Assembly: GCA_947479755.1 (NCBI GenBank)
Contig: CANKAM010000004.1
Span: 1-64,000 of the forward strand
Source of the DNA: Bacteroidota bacterium
GTDB lineage: Bacteria; Bacteroidota; Bacteroidia; SXHM01
Reading direction: 5' to 3'
Length of the DNA stretch: 64,000 nucleotides
Below are positions 29,260-39,885 of this stretch, one piece after another (position 1 is the stretch's first letter; every line of letters begins with the position of its first letter). A model generated the notes under the pieces. The model was not told where the DNA came from, did not search any database, and saw nothing but the letters and a program-made list of their open reading frames with translations. The position numbers and the translations under genes were made by a program.

Positions 29260-30492
29260 TTGTTTGACTTAGACAAATGGGAAGAAATACTTAGTTCCAT
29301 CGGCAAGAACAAGCTGAGGACCTTTCTCACGGCCTTCAGTGTGTTCTGGGGAATCTTCATGCTCATTATTTTGCTCGGTGCAGGCAATGGATTAGAGAAC
29401 GGTCTGAAGAATGAGTTCAGTAATGATGCCATCAACACCATCTGGGTCTATAGCGGGATGACAAGTATGGCGCACAACGGCATGAAACCCGGTCGCCACA
29501 TTCAATTTACCAATACCGACATTGAAGAAATAAAACGCACGGTGCCGGGAGTGGTGCACATTTCAACGCAGACCAACATCTATGGCCAAACGCAGGTAAA
29601 CTACAAGAACGAGCAAGGTTCTTTTGAAATACGGGCCTCCTACCCCGGCCACCGCCACATCGAAAAGCTCGAAATACTGGAAGGACGGTTTATCAACGAG
29701 GCCGACATCATGGGATTCAGAAAAGTAACAATTCTGAGCATAAGTGTCAAGAATGCATTGTTCAAAGAAGAAGACGCCATCGGGAAATACATCCGCATCA
29801 ATAACATTCCCGTAAAGGTGGTAGGCGTATTTGACGACAGCGGAGGCGAGAAAGGAAGGCAGCAGATCTATCTCCCGGTCACAACGGCTCAAAAGGTGTT
29901 CAGCATGCAAAACCGCATCGACAATTTTATGATGACCATCAACACCACTTCCTTAGAAGAGAGCAACGCAATAACAGAGAAGATAAGGGCAAAGGTTGCT
30001 GAGCGCCACAACTTCGCCATCGAAGACCAGAACGCTGTATTTATCTCCAACAAAATTAAAGAGTTGAAAAAGTTCACCAACATTTTTGACGGAGTCAATA
30101 TATTCATCTGGATCATTGGCATAGGAACCATCATTGCAGGTATTGTGGGCGTTAGCAATATCATGACCATCGTGGTAAAAGAGCGCACCAAAGAAATAGG
30201 AATCAGAAAAGCGCTGGGCGCAACGCCCTTCTCAGTGGTGAGTTTAATTGTGCAGGAAGCAATAATCATTACCTCCGTGGCGGGTTACTTTGGATTAGTT
30301 GCCGGGGTGGGCTTGTTGGAAGCGGTGGCAAAAAACATACCTCCAACACAGTTCTTCGACAGGCCGGAAGTAGATATAATGATTGCAGTATATGCAACGA
30401 TTTTACTGGTTGTGGCAGGAACGCTTGCGGGAATATTTCCGGCAATGAAGGCCGCACAGATTAAGCCGGTTGTAGCACTTCGTGACGAATAG
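29260..30492 (+). CDS. ABC transporter permease (MacB-like)
   Basis: MacB periplasmic core plus FtsX-like C-terminus (VKERTKEIGIRKALGATP); TTG start. Confidence 0.9.
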   Translation: MFDLDKWEEILSSIGKNKLRTFLTAFSVFWGIFMLIILLGAGNGLENGLKNEFSNDAINTIWVYSGMTSMAHNGMKPGRHIQFTNTDIEEIKRTVPGVVHISTQTNIYGQTQVNYKNEQGSFEIRASYPGHRHIEKLEILEGRFINEADIMGFRKVTILSISVKNALFKEEDAIGKYIRINNIPVKVVGVFDDSGGEKGRQQIYLPVTTAQKVFSMQNRIDNFMMTINTTSLEESNAITEKIRAKVAERHNFAIEDQNAVFISNKIKELKKFTNIFDGVNIFIWIIGIGTIIAGIVGVSNIMTIVVKERTKEIGIRKALGATPFSVVSLIVQEAIIITSVAGYFGLVAGVGLLEAVAKNIPPTQFFDRPEVDIMIAVYATILLVVAGTLAGIFPAMKAAQIKPVVALRDE

Positions 30493-30499
30493 ATAAGAT

Positions 30500-31762
30500 A
30501 TGTTTGACCTCGACAAATGGCATGAAATTTATCTGACGCTTAGCCGTAACAAGCTGCGTACGTTCCTCACTGCCCTTGGTGTGTCGTGGGGAATCTTCAT
30601 GCTCATCATTATGCTGGGAGCAGGCAAAGGACTTGAAAACGGTGTGATGCAGGGCTTCGGTGACTTTGCAACCAACAGCATGTATGTGTGGACCGACAAC
30701 ACAACCGTATCTTACAAAGGCTTGCCTGCGGGAAGGAATTTCAACCTCAATAACGGTGACATCGATCTTCTCAAACGCAACGTCCCCGAGATTGAAACAC
30801 TCGCACCGCGCAACCAGCTCAACGGCTACAGCGAGGGAAACAACGTAACGTATAACAACAAGGCAGGCACATTTGAGGTGTTTGGTGATTACCCCGACAT
30901 GATGAAGATACAACCTAAGAAACTGATGCAGGGGCGTTTCCTCAACGACAAAGATTTAAAGGACAGCCGCAAGGTTGCTGTCATCGGCAAACGGGTGTAC
31001 GATGTTTTATTTGCCAAAGACGAAAACCCGATTGAGAAGTACATACTCATAAACGGGGTTTATTTTCAGGTGGTGGGCTTATATAACACTGCAGGAACAT
31101 CCAACATGAATGCAAGAGAAACCGAAGAGATTTTTATCCCCTTCAGTACGTTCCAGAACGCCTTCCATTATGGCAACATAGTGGGATGGTTTGCCATCAC
31201 AGCCAAACCGGAATACAAAGCCTCGATGATTGAGGAGAAGATAAAAAATGTTCTTAAAAAAAGCCACCAGGTTGCACCCGATGACGACCGTGCTTTTGGC
31301 TCCTTCAATGCAGAAAAAGAATTCGGACAAATGATTGGTGTATTCAGCGGCATCAGATGGCTCACCGTTTTTGTAGGCGGTGCAACACTGCTCGCAGGTG
31401 TTATCGGCATCAGCAACATCATGTTGATTATTATAAAAGAACGCACCAAGGAAATCGGCATTAAGCGCGCCATCGGTGCAACACCTGCAAATATTATGGT
31501 TCAGGTAATATTAGAGTCTGTAATACTCACTTTTGTTGCCGGATACTTTGGATTAGTAGCAGGCGTTGGTTTGCTTGAATTAGTTGCCTGGGGATTAGTA
31601 GAATTTGAGGTAGAAGCTGAAATGTTCAGCAACCCCACCGTTGATTTAGGTGTGGCACTAAAAGCATTAGCAGCATTAGTAGTAGCAGGAATTACAGCAG
31701 GTTTAATACCTGCTTACAGAACAACAAAAATAAAACCGGTAGAAGCATTAAGAGCGGAGTAA
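30500..31762 (+). CDS. ABC transporter permease (MacB-like), paralog of the preceding gene
   Basis: Same architecture; IIKERTKEIGIKRAIGATP. Confidence 0.9.
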   Translation: MFDLDKWHEIYLTLSRNKLRTFLTALGVSWGIFMLIIMLGAGKGLENGVMQGFGDFATNSMYVWTDNTTVSYKGLPAGRNFNLNNGDIDLLKRNVPEIETLAPRNQLNGYSEGNNVTYNNKAGTFEVFGDYPDMMKIQPKKLMQGRFLNDKDLKDSRKVAVIGKRVYDVLFAKDENPIEKYILINGVYFQVVGLYNTAGTSNMNARETEEIFIPFSTFQNAFHYGNIVGWFAITAKPEYKASMIEEKIKNVLKKSHQVAPDDDRAFGSFNAEKEFGQMIGVFSGIRWLTVFVGGATLLAGVIGISNIMLIIIKERTKEIGIKRAIGATPANIMVQVILESVILTFVAGYFGLVAGVGLLELVAWGLVEFEVEAEMFSNPTVDLGVALKALAALVVAGITAGLIPAYRTTKIKPVEALRAE

Positions 31763-31872
31763 AAATAATTAGATAATTAGCTGATGAGATAATTAGCTAA
31801 TGTAAAATCAGAACAGAAATAAAAACAATTCAAATAATCAGCTAATTCGCTAATCAGCTAATCAACAAATCA
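31763..31872. repeat. Degenerate 8-bp tandem repeats (TAATTAGC / TAATCAGC)
   Basis: taattagc-tgatgaga-taattagc-taatg and taattcgc-taatcagc-taatcaac. Confidence 0.7.
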
Positions 31873-31877
31873 AACTT

Positions 31878-32984
31878 ATGAAAATCGCAATCAGAATTAT
31901 TGTCTTACTTATTATCCTTGGAATTTTTGGAGGAACGCTTTATTACCTCTACTCCAAAAACGAGGAGAAGCCTGTAGTCTTCACCACTCAAAAAGCGTTT
32001 GTCACCAACATCGTAATGAAAACAGTTGCCACAGGCTCTGTTGTTCCGCGCAGAGAGATTGATGTAAAATCAAGAGTATCGGGAATTATAGACGAGCTTT
32101 ATGTGGAAGCAGGCAAGAAAGTAAACAAAGGTGATGTTCTTGCTAAAGTTAAAATCATCCCCGACATGGTTCGCCTCAATGAAGCGGAGAGCCGTGTCAG
32201 TCGCGCGAAGATTACGTTGGAAGATGCACAAACAGCCTACAACCGCCAGAAACAATTACTGGATCAGAAGGTAATTGCAGAGAGTGAATTTATGCCTTTA
32301 AAACTGGCACTTAACAATGCCAATGAAGAAGTGAACACAGCAGAAAATAATCTTGCGCTGATTAAAGAAGGTGCATCAAAAAAGTCAGGTGAAGTTTCCA
32401 ATACTATGATTCGTGCAACCGTTACAGGCACCGTTTTGATTGTGCCGGTAAAAGTGGGAAGCTCCGTAATTGAAAGCAACACGTTTAATGAAGGAACAAC
32501 TATTGCCACTGTTGCTGATTTAGGTGAAATGATTTTTCAGGGAAAGGTGGATGAATCAGAAGTAGGAAAGATAAAACCCGGAATGGAAATGCTATTGAAC
32601 ATCGGAGCAATTGAAAAGGAAACATTTAAAGCAAAGCTAGAATTTATTGCACCGAAAGGTGTTGAAGACAAAGGCGCTATTAAGTTTGAAATCAAGGCAG
32701 CTATCTCATTGAAAGACTCTGTATTCATCCGCTCGGGCTACAGTGCCAGTGCAGACATTGTATTGGATAAGCGCGACAGCGTTCTTGCTATTCCCGAAGG
32801 GTTGATTACTTTTTCAAAAGACTCTGCATTTGTGGAAGTGGAAACTGCCCCGCAAACATTTGAAAAACGCTATATCAAAACCGGTTTATCAGACGGAATA
32901 AACATTGAAGTAATTTCAGGAATTGACAGCATGGTTAAACTGAAACAGCCTTTAGCCTTGGAAAACCAAATGATGCCGGATTAA
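31878..32984 (+). CDS. Efflux periplasmic adaptor (MacA/HlyD-like)
   Basis: N-terminal TM, VKSRVSGIIDELYVEAGKKVNKGDVLAKV biotinyl-lipoyl-like motif. Confidence 0.88.
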   Translation: MKIAIRIIVLLIILGIFGGTLYYLYSKNEEKPVVFTTQKAFVTNIVMKTVATGSVVPRREIDVKSRVSGIIDELYVEAGKKVNKGDVLAKVKIIPDMVRLNEAESRVSRAKITLEDAQTAYNRQKQLLDQKVIAESEFMPLKLALNNANEEVNTAENNLALIKEGASKKSGEVSNTMIRATVTGTVLIVPVKVGSSVIESNTFNEGTTIATVADLGEMIFQGKVDESEVGKIKPGMEMLLNIGAIEKETFKAKLEFIAPKGVEDKGAIKFEIKAAISLKDSVFIRSGYSASADIVLDKRDSVLAIPEGLITFSKDSAFVEVETAPQTFEKRYIKTGLSDGINIEVISGIDSMVKLKQPLALENQMMPD

Positions 32985-33013
32985 TATTCCGACAACCTAC
33001 TGTATTTAATACC

Positions 33014-33133
33014 CTAAAGAAACGAAACTAACGATAACACTGCAAGTGTTGAAATCAATGAAACTGCGGCTAAGAAAATAATCTTATCCATAATCGTCTG
33101 TGATCGTTCAAATTTATTTGGATAGCTTTTCAT
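33014..33133 (-). CDS. Possible 39-aa membrane miniprotein
   Basis: MKSYPNKFERSQTIMDKIIFLAAVSLISTLAVLSLVSFL read by eye; one TM segment; no homology check possible. Confidence 0.3.
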   Translation of the reverse strand: MKSYPNKFERSQTIMDKIIFLAAVSLISTLAVLSLVSFL

Positions 33134-33284
33134 ACCAATCGGATTTTAGTTCTTACAAAGAGAACGATTAAACAGCTTATTTATTATCTGCTGTTCAGGT
33201 TTTATTAACCGGCAATTGTTTATTACACAGCAGTAATTATCAATAATTGAAACAATTGTTATCTTGCGTAAAATTTCAATTAGC

Positions 33285-34556
33285 ATGAAAAAACTCTACG
33301 CCTTTTTTCTTTTACTGACTTTCAGTCAGCAACTATTCTCGCAATCACAACCAACACAACCAACCAGCGGACCGGGCGGCAGCGATTACACGCACAGCGA
33401 TGTAACGTTTTATAATTATGCTACCAACCCCGATGGCTTCTATCTTTTTGAGCCCTCCTCTCCTATTCCCGATTCTGCAAACGTAGTGGTGTTTCTGCAC
33501 GGACTATCATTGGTTAGTCCTCACTTGTATGGCGCATGGATTAATCATCTTGTAAAACATGGCAACATTGTTATTTATCCTAAATACCAGGATGCAGGAA
33601 GTGCAGTTCCCGCATCAGAATTTAATGCCAATGCAGTTACAGCAATTATCAATGCGCTAGACACACTCACGCATACAGGACATGTTAAACCTCGTCTTCA
33701 GAACTTTGCTGTGGGCGGACATTCTTATGGAGGCCTGATGACTGCCAACATGGGAATTCTTGCAGCTACATCTGGCTTTCCACAGCCTAAAGCATTGTTC
33801 TCCTGCCAGGGCTACACCGACAATACAACCGATACCCGCTTACCGAATTATGCTGTTATGCCTGCTGATGTAAATCTGTTAATCGTGGTTGGTGACAACG
33901 ATGCGATTGTTGGCACCACCTTCGGACATTTTCTGATGGACTCAACTGTGAACGTCCCTACTTCTCACAAGAATTTAATCACGCACCATTCCGATAATCA
34001 TGGGACTCCTACTATTGGCTCAACGCACTTTGAGCCCTGCAGCCGCGATGATGCTTACGATACGGGCGAAACTAATTTGTTTACCACTGTTTGCGGGTTA
34101 GGAACAAAAACCGATGCAGTAGATTATTTCTGTTACTGGAAATTATTTGACGCACTAATGGATTGCGCATTCTATGGCGAGAACTGCACTACTGCTTTTG
34201 GCGATACACCAGAACAACACGGCATGGGTGAATGGAGTGACGGGCAACCTCTTGTTGTCTTAACTGTTGAACCTTCTGAAGGAACAGGAATAGAAGATGA
34301 AAACAAAAACCGATTTAGCATTTATCCAAATCCTACTCAAGATGAGGTTTACATCAGTTTTGATTTAAACGAAAAAGAAGAAGTCTTGATTGATATTTTC
34401 AATGCACAAGGGCAATTGGTAAAATCAACACGCAAGAATTATGCAGCAGGAATGGTGAATGAAAAAATAAGTTTAGAAAACCTTGCCACAGGAATTTACA
34501 ACGTGCAAATTCAGTTGAACGAAAACAAATACGCGCAGAAAATTGTAGTTCGCTGA
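33285..34556 (+). CDS. Alpha/beta-hydrolase-type secreted protein with T9SS type A sorting domain
   Basis: Signal peptide MKKLYAFFLLLTFSQQLFSQ; GGHSYGG nucleophile elbow; C-terminal YPNPTQDEVYISFD...GIYNVQI. Confidence 0.82.
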   Translation: MKKLYAFFLLLTFSQQLFSQSQPTQPTSGPGGSDYTHSDVTFYNYATNPDGFYLFEPSSPIPDSANVVVFLHGLSLVSPHLYGAWINHLVKHGNIVIYPKYQDAGSAVPASEFNANAVTAIINALDTLTHTGHVKPRLQNFAVGGHSYGGLMTANMGILAATSGFPQPKALFSCQGYTDNTTDTRLPNYAVMPADVNLLIVVGDNDAIVGTTFGHFLMDSTVNVPTSHKNLITHHSDNHGTPTIGSTHFEPCSRDDAYDTGETNLFTTVCGLGTKTDAVDYFCYWKLFDALMDCAFYGENCTTAFGDTPEQHGMGEWSDGQPLVVLTVEPSEGTGIEDENKNRFSIYPNPTQDEVYISFDLNEKEEVLIDIFNAQGQLVKSTRKNYAAGMVNEKISLENLATGIYNVQIQLNENKYAQKIVVR

Positions 34557-34568
34557 TGCAACAGGCAA

Positions 34569-37500
34569 CTACTGCGGCCTGCCACTCAGCACTGTTACGC
34601 GCCCTCTGTAAGTGTGCAAGCCATCATACATATCTTTTATAAGAAAGGTATAGCTGTAAACATCCTGCGTTGCCAGTTGATTTGATTTTTCAATTACTCC
34701 GTTCCACTTTATATCTTCATCAAACGAAGAGAAAACCTGCTCGCCCCAGCGATTATAAATACGCATTTCATAACCGGTAATTCCTATGCCTGTTCCATAG
34801 AAGTAATCGTTATTACCATCTTCATTTGGTGTAAATGTGTTGGGAATATAGAACGTGAAACTCGGGTCTATGTAAACAGTGAAATAAGCCGTGTCTTTGC
34901 ATCCAAACTGATTGGTAACAATCTGTTCAATAATATAGGTTCCGGTGTCGGGATAATTGTGTGAAGGCTGTTGTAAAGGCGAATTAGTGTTGTCACCAAA
35001 ATCATATTGCCATTGATTTGCACCTGAAGACAAGTCGTTGATTTCAATGTAAGGATAAATGATTTCGGCACGCTCGGGTGTAGCTGTAAAAGAAGCAACA
35101 GGTTTAGGATAAACGGTAATCATTGAAAATGCAGTATCGCTTACAGTACAACCGTTGGAGGTTTTGGCCTGCAGAACAACATCAAACACTCCGGCAGTGT
35201 CGTAAATGTGTAAAGGATTTTGATCAGATGCTGTGTTACCATCACCAAATTCCCAAAGCCACCATACAATGTTATAACCGGGAGCAACAATAGAAAGGTC
35301 AGTAAAATTAACAGGTAGCGGTTGACAACCTTCTATAATATCGGAAGTAAAATCCACATCAGGCAGAGGGAAAACCTCAACAGGCAGAATAACATCGGCA
35401 ATGCAACCGCTGTCTGAAGTAACAGTAAGGTTCACATTAAATATTCCGGCATTGGAGTAGGTATGAAAAGAGTTCTGCAAGGTGGAAGTTCCGCCATCAT
35501 TGAAATTCCAGTCCCAGTTAATGATGGTTCCCTGAGGAATAGTTGACTCATCAGTAAAAGCAGTTGTTGCATTGAGGCAAACGGATGTGGCGCTGAAATC
35601 TGCTGTTGGAACAGGATGAACGCGTATTGTAAAAATCGTATCTTCTTCACAACCAAAATCGCTGGCAACGGTAAGGCTTACATCAAATGTTCCGTAAGTA
35701 GAAAATGTATAAAGCGGATTTGCATTATTGGTAATAACACCATTGTCATCAAAATCATAGGTCCATGATTCAACACCGCCAAAAGCAATATCGCTTAAGT
35801 CGGTAAAGGCTGTTGCTGTACCCAGACACTCGGTTGTTGCAACAAAATCAGGAACAGGAGTTGGATAAACACCAATTGTTTGTTCGATGGTGTCTTTGCA
35901 GCTTCCGCCTGATGTAACAATGAGTTGTACATCATAGCCGCCCCAATTAGGAAATGAATGTGCAGGTGGTGCAGCACCAACAAACACAGCACTTCCATCA
36001 TCAAAATCCCATTCCCATTGGGTAATGTTTCCGGAGGGAATAGTGCTTTCATCCACAAACACTGCTGTTTCGTTCTGACAAATATCTGTGAAAGAAAAAT
36101 CAGCAACCGGTAAATCAGAAACTGTGATAGGTCCGGTTTCACTATCGGTGCAGCCATCGTTGCTGGTTACCTGAATGCCTACAGTATAATTTCCGGGAGC
36201 GAGGTATTGATAAACGGTATCCTGAGCAGCAACCGAAAATATTCCATTACCGAACGACCAAACCCAGCCTGTTATAGTTCCCGCAGGAATTGTTGAATTA
36301 TCTGTAAACGTGCTGATATCACCGAGGCAGGCATCGGTAGCTGTAAAATCTGCAACTGGGACATGATACACCGTTACAGGTTGTGTGATTGCATCGGTGC
36401 ATCCAAAATCAGAAACAACAGAGAGCGTAACATTGAACGTGTTGCCAACGCTGTAAATGTGTTGTGCGTTAATATCGGTTGAAGGTGCTGTTCCGTCACC
36501 AAAGTTCCAGTTCCAGGTTGCAATTAAACCGGTATTGATGACTGTTAAATCAGTGAAATCGGTTACGCTTGCAGCACAAACGGAAGTGCTGCTGAAATCA
36601 GCAACGGGAGCAGGATAAACTGTTACAGGGTATGAGATGGTGGAAGAACAATTTGCATTAGATGTTGCCGTAAGCGAAACATTGTACGTTCCGTCTGCGG
36701 CATAAATGTGTGGCGGATTTTGTGAAGCAGAAGTATTTCCGTCATCAAAATCCCAATCCCATTGATTGATGGTTCCGGAAGTAATGGTGCTCAGGTCAGT
36801 AAACTGAGTTGCAGTTCCCATGCATTCAGTTGTGGCTGAAAAATCAGGTGTCGGCAGCGGGTTCACGGTGATGATAACATCATCGGTTCCCTGACAACCA
36901 TTGACATCGGTAACGGTAAGTGTGTACGTTGTTGTAGCGGCAGGATTGGCAACAGGATTAGAAATAAACTGATCACTTAAACCGGTGTTGGGCGACCAGA
37001 GGTAATTACCGCCACCGCTTCCGGCAAGCGTAACATTGCTGCCTTCGCAAAAAGCATCATCGGCACCGGCATTGGCGGTTGCAGCCGCAAAGATGGTAAC
37101 AGCAGTAGTAGTGGCTTCAGAGCATCCGTTGATATCGGTAACCGTTAAGGAGACCGTGTAGTTTCCGGCAGCGAGATACGTATGGCTTGGGTTCTGATCG
37201 GTTGAAGTGGTTCCATCGCCAAAATCCCAGAGCCATGACAAAATAGGACCGATTGGGCTATAGCTCTGGTCATTGAAATTCGTGACAACACCCAAACAAT
37301 TATTAGAAGGCGCAATAAGAATAACGGGATTAATGGCCACACAAAAACGTTGGTCGTTTTGCGCACCGCCTGTTCCTGCGGTAAAGCCCCAGTAAACATT
37401 CGGGTTTCCACCGAAGATGTTATTGATAATATCACCGGTGTAAGAGGCAATCAATACTCCGTCAAGGTAAACGCTGAAGGAATTGGTAGCCGGATCCCAG

Positions 37501-37988
37501 GTGATACGCATAACATGATAAGCGCAGTCTTCAATATTTGCAATGCCAAAAGGACCTGCAAGATTGTTTCCACTGCCATGATTTACATCACCGTTTTGCA
37601 AAATCGCGATATGGTCGGCACCCGGATCCCAGCCGTTCTGGTAGGTATCTATTTCCACGCCCAGCGAAGGGGTAATGCCTGCATAACCTAAGCCACCACC
37701 ACTGCCACCAACAGTAGTACTCACAGGCTGCAATACAAAAACAATTCCATCCGCCCCGCCATCGTTACAACCCAGAAACACATCAAAATAAAAATCAAAA
37801 GCGTTGGTTAAATCAATCTGATTGAGATTCCAAACGGAACCACTCTGTCCGCCTGCATTGGGAGTAAGCTGATAACAGTTGCAGGAAATCTGTGAGGCAT
37901 TGCCGTTAACAGCGTATTGTGCGGAAGCCGGGAAGAAGCAGGCAGTAAAAAGTAAGCAGCAGACAGTACGTAGTAAACGCAGGAACAT
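34569..37988 (-). CDS. Multi-PKD adhesin with L-type-lectin-like N-terminus and CHU_C-type C-terminus
   Basis: Repeated WxWDFGDGxxS...NPxHxY PKD units; C-terminal IPNTFTPNEDGNNDYFYGTGIGITGYEMRIYNRWG. Confidence 0.9.
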   Translation of the reverse strand: MFLRLLRTVCCLLFTACFFPASAQYAVNGNASQISCNCYQLTPNAGGQSGSVWNLNQIDLTNAFDFYFDVFLGCNDGGADGIVFVLQPVSTTVGGSGGGLGYAGITPSLGVEIDTYQNGWDPGADHIAILQNGDVNHGSGNNLAGPFGIANIEDCAYHVMRITWDPATNSFSVYLDGVLIASYTGDIINNIFGGNPNVYWGFTAGTGGAQNDQRFCVAINPVILIAPSNNCLGVVTNFNDQSYSPIGPILSWLWDFGDGTTSTDQNPSHTYLAAGNYTVSLTVTDINGCSEATTTAVTIFAAATANAGADDAFCEGSNVTLAGSGGGNYLWSPNTGLSDQFISNPVANPAATTTYTLTVTDVNGCQGTDDVIITVNPLPTPDFSATTECMGTATQFTDLSTITSGTINQWDWDFDDGNTSASQNPPHIYAADGTYNVSLTATSNANCSSTISYPVTVYPAPVADFSSTSVCAASVTDFTDLTVINTGLIATWNWNFGDGTAPSTDINAQHIYSVGNTFNVTLSVVSDFGCTDAITQPVTVYHVPVADFTATDACLGDISTFTDNSTIPAGTITGWVWSFGNGIFSVAAQDTVYQYLAPGNYTVGIQVTSNDGCTDSETGPITVSDLPVADFSFTDICQNETAVFVDESTIPSGNITQWEWDFDDGSAVFVGAAPPAHSFPNWGGYDVQLIVTSGGSCKDTIEQTIGVYPTPVPDFVATTECLGTATAFTDLSDIAFGGVESWTYDFDDNGVITNNANPLYTFSTYGTFDVSLTVASDFGCEEDTIFTIRVHPVPTADFSATSVCLNATTAFTDESTIPQGTIINWDWNFNDGGTSTLQNSFHTYSNAGIFNVNLTVTSDSGCIADVILPVEVFPLPDVDFTSDIIEGCQPLPVNFTDLSIVAPGYNIVWWLWEFGDGNTASDQNPLHIYDTAGVFDVVLQAKTSNGCTVSDTAFSMITVYPKPVASFTATPERAEIIYPYIEINDLSSGANQWQYDFGDNTNSPLQQPSHNYPDTGTYIIEQIVTNQFGCKDTAYFTVYIDPSFTFYIPNTFTPNEDGNNDYFYGTGIGITGYEMRIYNRWGEQVFSSFDEDIKWNGVIEKSNQLATQDVYSYTFLIKDMYDGLHTYRGRVTVLSGRPQ

Positions 37989-38449
37989 TGCCTCAAATAT
38001 ACGGAAATTTGGGTTAAGCGGTTGGGTAGGGACGGTGAATTATGAGTATAAGGATGTGGAAAAAGTTTGCTTTTAATGCAAACAGAATAGGGTTAGCTGG
38101 TTTTTACCGCAAAGGGCGCAAAGGAAGAGCGCAGAGAAGCGCAAAGGTTAAATTCGCTGTTAAGCGTTGCGTCACGCTACGCTTGTTTTAATAAGTCCTC
38201 CGGAGTTTTTTATTTCATTTATTGCGGCAGGATGCCGGTTAAACTGGTCGTAGCGGGACGCTACGACCAACGGGGAAAAATAAACTGTGTCATTTTATTG
38301 AGGTTGTGGAATTTTTATACTTTAGCTGTGAAAAGTATTGTTGACTGGACGGTAAAGAAGAAGTGCAATGAGGGAGAGAGCTTAACTGCCGCGGATAAAC
38401 ATTAAGTATTTTCAAAGTTCACCATATTCAAACAACAAAAGCAAAAAAA

Positions 38450-39265
38450 ATGTATTCACAAATTAGAAATTCTGCAAAATACCAGGGCGCCCTAAGTTGT
38501 CCATCCTGCGGGGAACTGGATATGGCATTTGGAACATTTATTCAAGAAGGGGAAAAGGAAAGTAAATGTATGTTTTGTTCTCAAACTGTTCCATCATACG
38601 AACCGAGGCTAACTTTTTTCTTTTCGCTAGATGTAATTAGAGAACTTATTAATATCTGTCGAGGTGAAGATTATCCAAGTCCTTTCCCGGAGTTTAAAAA
38701 TATTCTTAATTATTTTTTAAACAATGTTGAGCTCCCACCACAAGAGAAAATTAAAGAATTTCAATTACTTTTAGAAAGCATCGCATTAAAAGGTTTGGGC
38801 TCAATAGAAATTGGAGGGTCAGTTAGATTTTATGAAAAGCAAAAAGTTATATTATTTGAGGATGAGGATGATGAGGGTAGAATAACCGCTTTAGAAATCT
38901 GTGTGCATGTAATTAAATACTTGCTCAATTTCAACATGCATTTAGCATCCATCCATATGCCTGAAAAACATCATATTCAACCGAAGGCTGAAAAGTATAT
39001 AATGATTGCACATTTGTCAAATAGCCTTGAGGATGAATTAGAAGAAAAAGCAAAATGTGAAATTCAAAAAAATCTTGATAATCCTATATTAAGAGCAACT
39101 TTGATAATGCACACAATAAACTTTACATCAAACTCTTTCAAAGAAGTCTTCCTTAAAAATAAAGAAAAATTAGGGTGTACTGAAAAAGAAATTACTGAAA
39201 CAATTCACGCAATAACAAAAAAAATTTCAAATAAATATTTAAAAAACAATCCACTTGTTGACTAA
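38450..39265 (+). CDS. Hypothetical protein with N-terminal zinc-ribbon-like CPSCG...CMFC
   Basis: 271-aa ORF in an AT-rich segment. Confidence 0.65.
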   Translation: MYSQIRNSAKYQGALSCPSCGELDMAFGTFIQEGEKESKCMFCSQTVPSYEPRLTFFFSLDVIRELINICRGEDYPSPFPEFKNILNYFLNNVELPPQEKIKEFQLLLESIALKGLGSIEIGGSVRFYEKQKVILFEDEDDEGRITALEICVHVIKYLLNFNMHLASIHMPEKHHIQPKAEKYIMIAHLSNSLEDELEEKAKCEIQKNLDNPILRATLIMHTINFTSNSFKEVFLKNKEKLGCTEKEITETIHAITKKISNKYLKNNPLVD

Positions 39266-39309
39266 TTATTTTTGAAAATGCTTATTGCAAAATTTAAACC
39301 GTACTACAT

Positions 39310-39705
39310 TTAAATTAACTCATCCTCATCTGACATTTCATTAATAATTACGTCTGACAAATCAGTTCCTGTTAAGTCAGCGCCTGCTAAGTCAGCGTAT
39401 GAAAAGTTAGTGTTTTCAAGGTTAGCTTTAGAGAGATTAGCGTTTTTTAAGTTTGCCCATGATAAATCAGCCATTGATAAATCAGCGCCTGTAAGGTTAG
39501 CACCAGTGAGGTCAGCCTCCATTAGATTAGCGCCTTTTAGATTTGCGTTTCTTAGATTTGCGTTTCTTAGATTTGCGTTAGATAAATCAATATTAGATAA
39601 GTTGGCACCTTCAAGTAATATCTCTTTTAAATATCCCCCACTTAAATCAAATTTATCCTGATTGCCTTCTCTTACCTGTTCTAAAATCTTTTCTTTATCA
39701 GTCAT
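39310..39705 (-). CDS. Pentapeptide repeat protein
   Basis: Tandem A(N/D)Lxx units (ANLSNIDLSNANLRNANLRNANLKGANLMEADLTGANLTGADL). Confidence 0.9.
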   Translation of the reverse strand: MTDKEKILEQVREGNQDKFDLSGGYLKEILLEGANLSNIDLSNANLRNANLRNANLKGANLMEADLTGANLTGADLSMADLSWANLKNANLSKANLENTNFSYADLAGADLTGTDLSDVIINEMSDEDELI

Positions 39706-39885
39706 GAATTTTTTCTTTCAAAAGTATATATTTTTTTAACATTTTTTTCATGGCTATCTGAAAAATATATTTATGCTAATGGAAAAGAAAAATTCGCAGC
39801 ATTTTATATTAATAAATTTAAAACCCAAAAAAATAAAAATACCTTTGTTTGGATATATAAGTAGAATTAAAAAAAATTAGAAAAA

